The notes beneath the pieces were generated by a model. That model made no database searches. It saw only the letters and a list, made by a program, of their open reading frames with translations, and was not told where the DNA came from. DNA of 64,000 nucleotides. Source: Hydractinia symbiolongicarpus. Taxonomy: Eukaryota; Cnidaria; Hydrozoa; Anthoathecata; Hydractiniidae. Numbering within the stretch: the stretch's first letter is position 1; each line of letters starts with the position of its first letter. Below, one piece after another: positions 61,501 to 64,000 of this stretch. The DNA is taken from positions 12,087,001 through 12,151,000 of the forward strand of contig NC_079875.1 in assembly GCF_029227915.1 (NCBI RefSeq). Direction: 5' to 3'. The position numbers and the translations under genes are program-made.

Positions 61501-63449
61501 ATATTGTTCTATAAAAAAAGGACTAACTTGGAATACTTGAGGACCTTCCAAAAAATCTTCCAGACGCACCTAAATGTTGCTGCGAGTGAGGAGAGTTTGG
61601 TATCAACTGAAAACAAACCCAAAGAAGAAAATCATATAAATATTTAGTAAAAACAAATGTTTATGATTATATCACGTTAAATTACAATACCTGTTGCAAA
61701 TTTATATGCGAATTTAATTTATGCGAATGAGCTAACTAGCATTAATCGCAGGGATATTTGATTTTTTATCGAATTAACTTCAATCCTATGAAATGATTCT
61801 TACTTATAACTTATCCGATTATTGGTTAAATAACTTGTAGCATATATTTGAATGTAAAAATTGAAATATTAGACTAAATTTTTAATTCGTGCCAAACATT
61901 CAACATTTGATTAAGAGTTATGTGAAGCGAGCTTATGACATCGACTAAATAATGCGTGGACATAAAAAGTCACTTCCAATAAAATATTATCACAGTGTAA
62001 AAGTTTTTATGTCAATACTAAACTGCAAGTACAAATGAATCACATTATGAAGAAAATACATCCAACATAGCTTACAGCAGGCGATAACGGCGCAGTGTAG
62101 GTGAAATCAGAACCCCATGTGGACAACATGGTTTGTTTGGGATCAACACGAGGCGATGCTTCATGCGATAACGGCGACAAATCACGAAAGGTGACACGGT
62201 TTTTCGTCGCTGTCGTCGTTAAATCATCCATCGATCTTGTCTAAAATATATAAAACGAGTCAAGAAATGGTTTAATTCGCCGTATATGGTTTAAAATCTG
62301 TAGTCAAACCTGACTATTACAGCCGTGATACTAAAAAACGAGTCCACTATATTTTGATGATATGTAAATCTTAGTTACATATATATTATATTTATTATAT
62401 ATATATTATATTTATTATGATTATTTACCTAGGTAGCCTTTTCAATACCTATTATTTCTGTGCTTACTTACGATTGTACAAAGGGGTGGTGAGGAAAGAA
62501 AGAGGGCTCCTCGTGCATTTAGAGTTCTCAATTTAGTTATAGAAGCTGTTAAGGCACAACAATAGCCTAAGATATCTATTCTATTCTCATGCTGAACCTA
62601 ACAAAAAGTAATGAATTTACTTCGTAGTCTCGTGGCCTTGTAGTTATGGTGTTCGTTTCGTAATCACAAGGTCCGTGGTTCGGTACACAACGCGGGCATG
62701 TGTCTTTACCACAGCTACGGGTCAACCCATGTCATGTAAGGGAAAGGGGGTAGGCTGGACGGTGTATACCTAATGTATACATTCAGAACCATGACCAATA
62801 TTAATAACAATGCTTCCAACACTGTTATTAATGTGGGCTTTATCCTGTGAACTGTCGCATTGACAGTAAACCAGTTCAACAATAAAAGCACAACATGTCT
62901 GAGAAATCGTGTCAACTTACTGTTACAGATTGTAGTTTCTTCTGAACTCTTTCCATTCTCTTCGCATCGTTTGTAATTGTGGATGACATTCTCATACTAT
63001 TGTAAAGTTCTGTTGTTTCTTCAAGACTTTTCTGTGTGTCAAACGATTTCGCATCTGTGGATTTTATAGTAGGAGATTTTAAATCCAGATGAACTAAACA
63101 GAAAATTCCGAAGGAAGACTTTTGATTACTTTCGTTAGGACAACCGTTTTGTATTGCGTAACTTTACGCAAGGATGTGATAACTACTATATCTTGTTAAC
63201 GAACGATGAGGGGCGCACCATAGACGGTTATAGCAATCCCATATAAGGTTATGAAAATACCAAATGAGGTTCTAACAACACCAAATACGACAAAAAACTT
63301 CGTCATACCTTTTGGATCATATGAGTAAATAACCACCGGTTCTCCATTACCATAGCAACAGAATGCAATGAAATTATCATGCGGATGAAAATGAATATCT
63401 GCCACAGCTTTGATGATGTTTAAATCTTTGTATGTAAATACATGGTCAC
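58374..63449 (-). CDS. AHI1: Jouberin (AHI1) C-terminal part: last WD40 segment, linker, SH3, basic tail
   Basis: Jouberin is a ciliary transition-zone scaffold with WD40 repeats and an SH3 domain. Exons in transcript order: 63449-63309, 63093-62921, 62240-62076, 61606-61528, 61028-60964, 60741-60649, 59351-59189, 58910-58855, 58616-58540, 58446-58374; phases agree throughout (about 360 residues). The first has HVFTYKDLNIIKAVADIHFH, HPHDNFIAFCCYGNGEP, the final WD40 blade region. The middle is a Ser/Thr-rich linker (ERVQKKLQSVT). SH3: VVSLYEYKPNRADELALQPN, DNENWWMGQLQDGRQGYFPV, NYV, with the ALYDY-like, WW and P-x-x-Y positions kept. The tail is basic (VKRARKKRHQRREANKKEE) and ends at TAG 58374. 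If the last 93-nt intron is retained, it stops at TGA 58536. The 5' part lies beyond the right edge. Confidence 0.9.
60119..60347. promoter_or_regulatory. Pair of perfect CRE palindromes in an AHI1-like intron
   Basis: TGACGTCA at 60119-60126 and 60340-60347, 221 bp apart, next to a locally GC-richer stretch (CAGGGGCGCGCTAG). Could be an intronic enhancer or chance; only sequence match supports it. Confidence 0.3.
62625..62890 (+). mobile_element. tRNA-derived SINE, Thr-like head
   Basis: GTCTCGTGGCCTTGTAGTTA resembles a tRNA 5' half with an A box. TTCGTAA is a Thr(CGT)-type anticodon loop, and CGTGGTTCGGTACAC is a degraded B box. An unrelated body follows to an AATAAA-bearing end near 62885. 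Stem pairing is broken, so it is a SINE rather than a working tRNA. It lies in an intron of the AHI1-like gene, opposite strand. Confidence 0.6.
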
Positions 63450-64000
63450 CTGGAAACATAGCAAGTAAAAGTACTATTCGGTATTTCGATAAAGAGAGAA
63501 AATACAGTAACAATATGGTAACACAAATCTCACACTTTTAAAAAAAAGTAGGTTACGCGCTTTTTTTGCAAGACTATCAAAATTCTAACCCAGGCTGGCC
63601 GTTGACAATATGTCTGGATCCAGAGTCATCCGAAATCAAATGGGTTTGGCTCGACACCAATTATTTTAGGTTTTGCTAATTTCTTGCCCGGTAAGTAGCA
63701 TTATTAAAAAATATTCGTTTAGTAAGATTAGTAAAAATTTCTGCTCCTTAAAATATCTAACTAGGATCTTTGCACACGGAATTTAAATTACTTCGTAAAA
63801 TAATTGTCGGTTCTAACTTAAAGCCTTATGAAATCGAAAGAGCTACTTGGCATATCGAAATGTTGGAAATTCGGTAAAAGAACAGTCGACTGTATAAATG
63901 TGACAAGGAGTTGCCAATCACATGCATTCTACTCGAATATATCGCAATCGAAAGGTTCTCGTATTCACTAGCCTCTAACAAATTGAAGCAGCCAAAAACT
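63450..64000. other. Intron of the AHI1-like gene running off the window
   Basis: Begins with the acceptor of the exon at 63449 (TTTCCAG on the minus strand). No further exon could be recognised up to the edge. Confidence 0.6.

Noticed and set aside
62625-62700. Functional tRNA-Thr gene
   Set aside because: Acceptor and anticodon stems do not pair well and a SINE-like body follows.
1-64000. CRISPR arrays, bacterial operons or prophage
   Set aside because: Spliced eukaryotic genes throughout; the tandem repeats lack unique spacers of constant length.

Overview
This window is eukaryotic nuclear DNA: AT-rich, with intron-containing genes on both strands that show GT...AG splice sites, long introns, and a dense mix of LINE, copia, hAT and Harbinger relics with MITE-like repeats. 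Gene content (TRPM channel, PTPN9/MEG2 phosphatase with CRAL-TRIO domain, jouberin/AHI1, fibrinogen-domain protein, bZIP factor) points to an invertebrate animal. AT richness, compact proteins and repeat types such as GalEa-like copia with very short LTRs suggest a cnidarian, perhaps a medusozoan. The phylum call is inference.

Layout. About 2.2-20.2 kb, minus strand: at least ten supported exons encoding the N-terminal cytoplasmic (MHR/SLOG) half of a TRPM-type cation channel; the membrane half lies left of the window. 21.5-25.2 kb: a decayed LINE between inverted copies of a GAAACG-rich repeat. 25.7-30.8 kb: a Ty1/copia retrotransposon with both LTRs, PBS, PPT and a 5-bp target duplication. 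31.2-35.1 kb: a broken Harbinger Myb/SANT gene and a CR1-like LINE. 36.1-46.4 kb, plus strand: a complete 13-exon PTPN9/MEG2 orthologue with a hAT element inside intron 3. 49.0-50.0 kb, minus: a PAN plus fibrinogen C-terminal protein interrupted by one frame change. 52.9-54.8 kb, plus: a two-exon ATF4-like bZIP gene with TATA box, CRE and a C/EBP-ATF composite site. 58.4-63.4 kb, minus: the C-terminal third of jouberin (last WD40 segment, linker, SH3, basic tail), continuing off the right edge.

The genes do not form an operon or a single pathway; each has its own regulation. The most interesting locus is the bZIP gene. Its first exon is open in two frames for about 380 nt. The first AUG, in strong context, opens a 125-codon frame overlapping the bZIP start as in ATF4/ATF5 stress-controlled mRNAs. 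A second donor 31 nt upstream of the consensus donor would instead fuse that same frame to the bZIP. Exon coordinates were read by eye and checked by reading phase; an error of one base is possible at individual boundaries.
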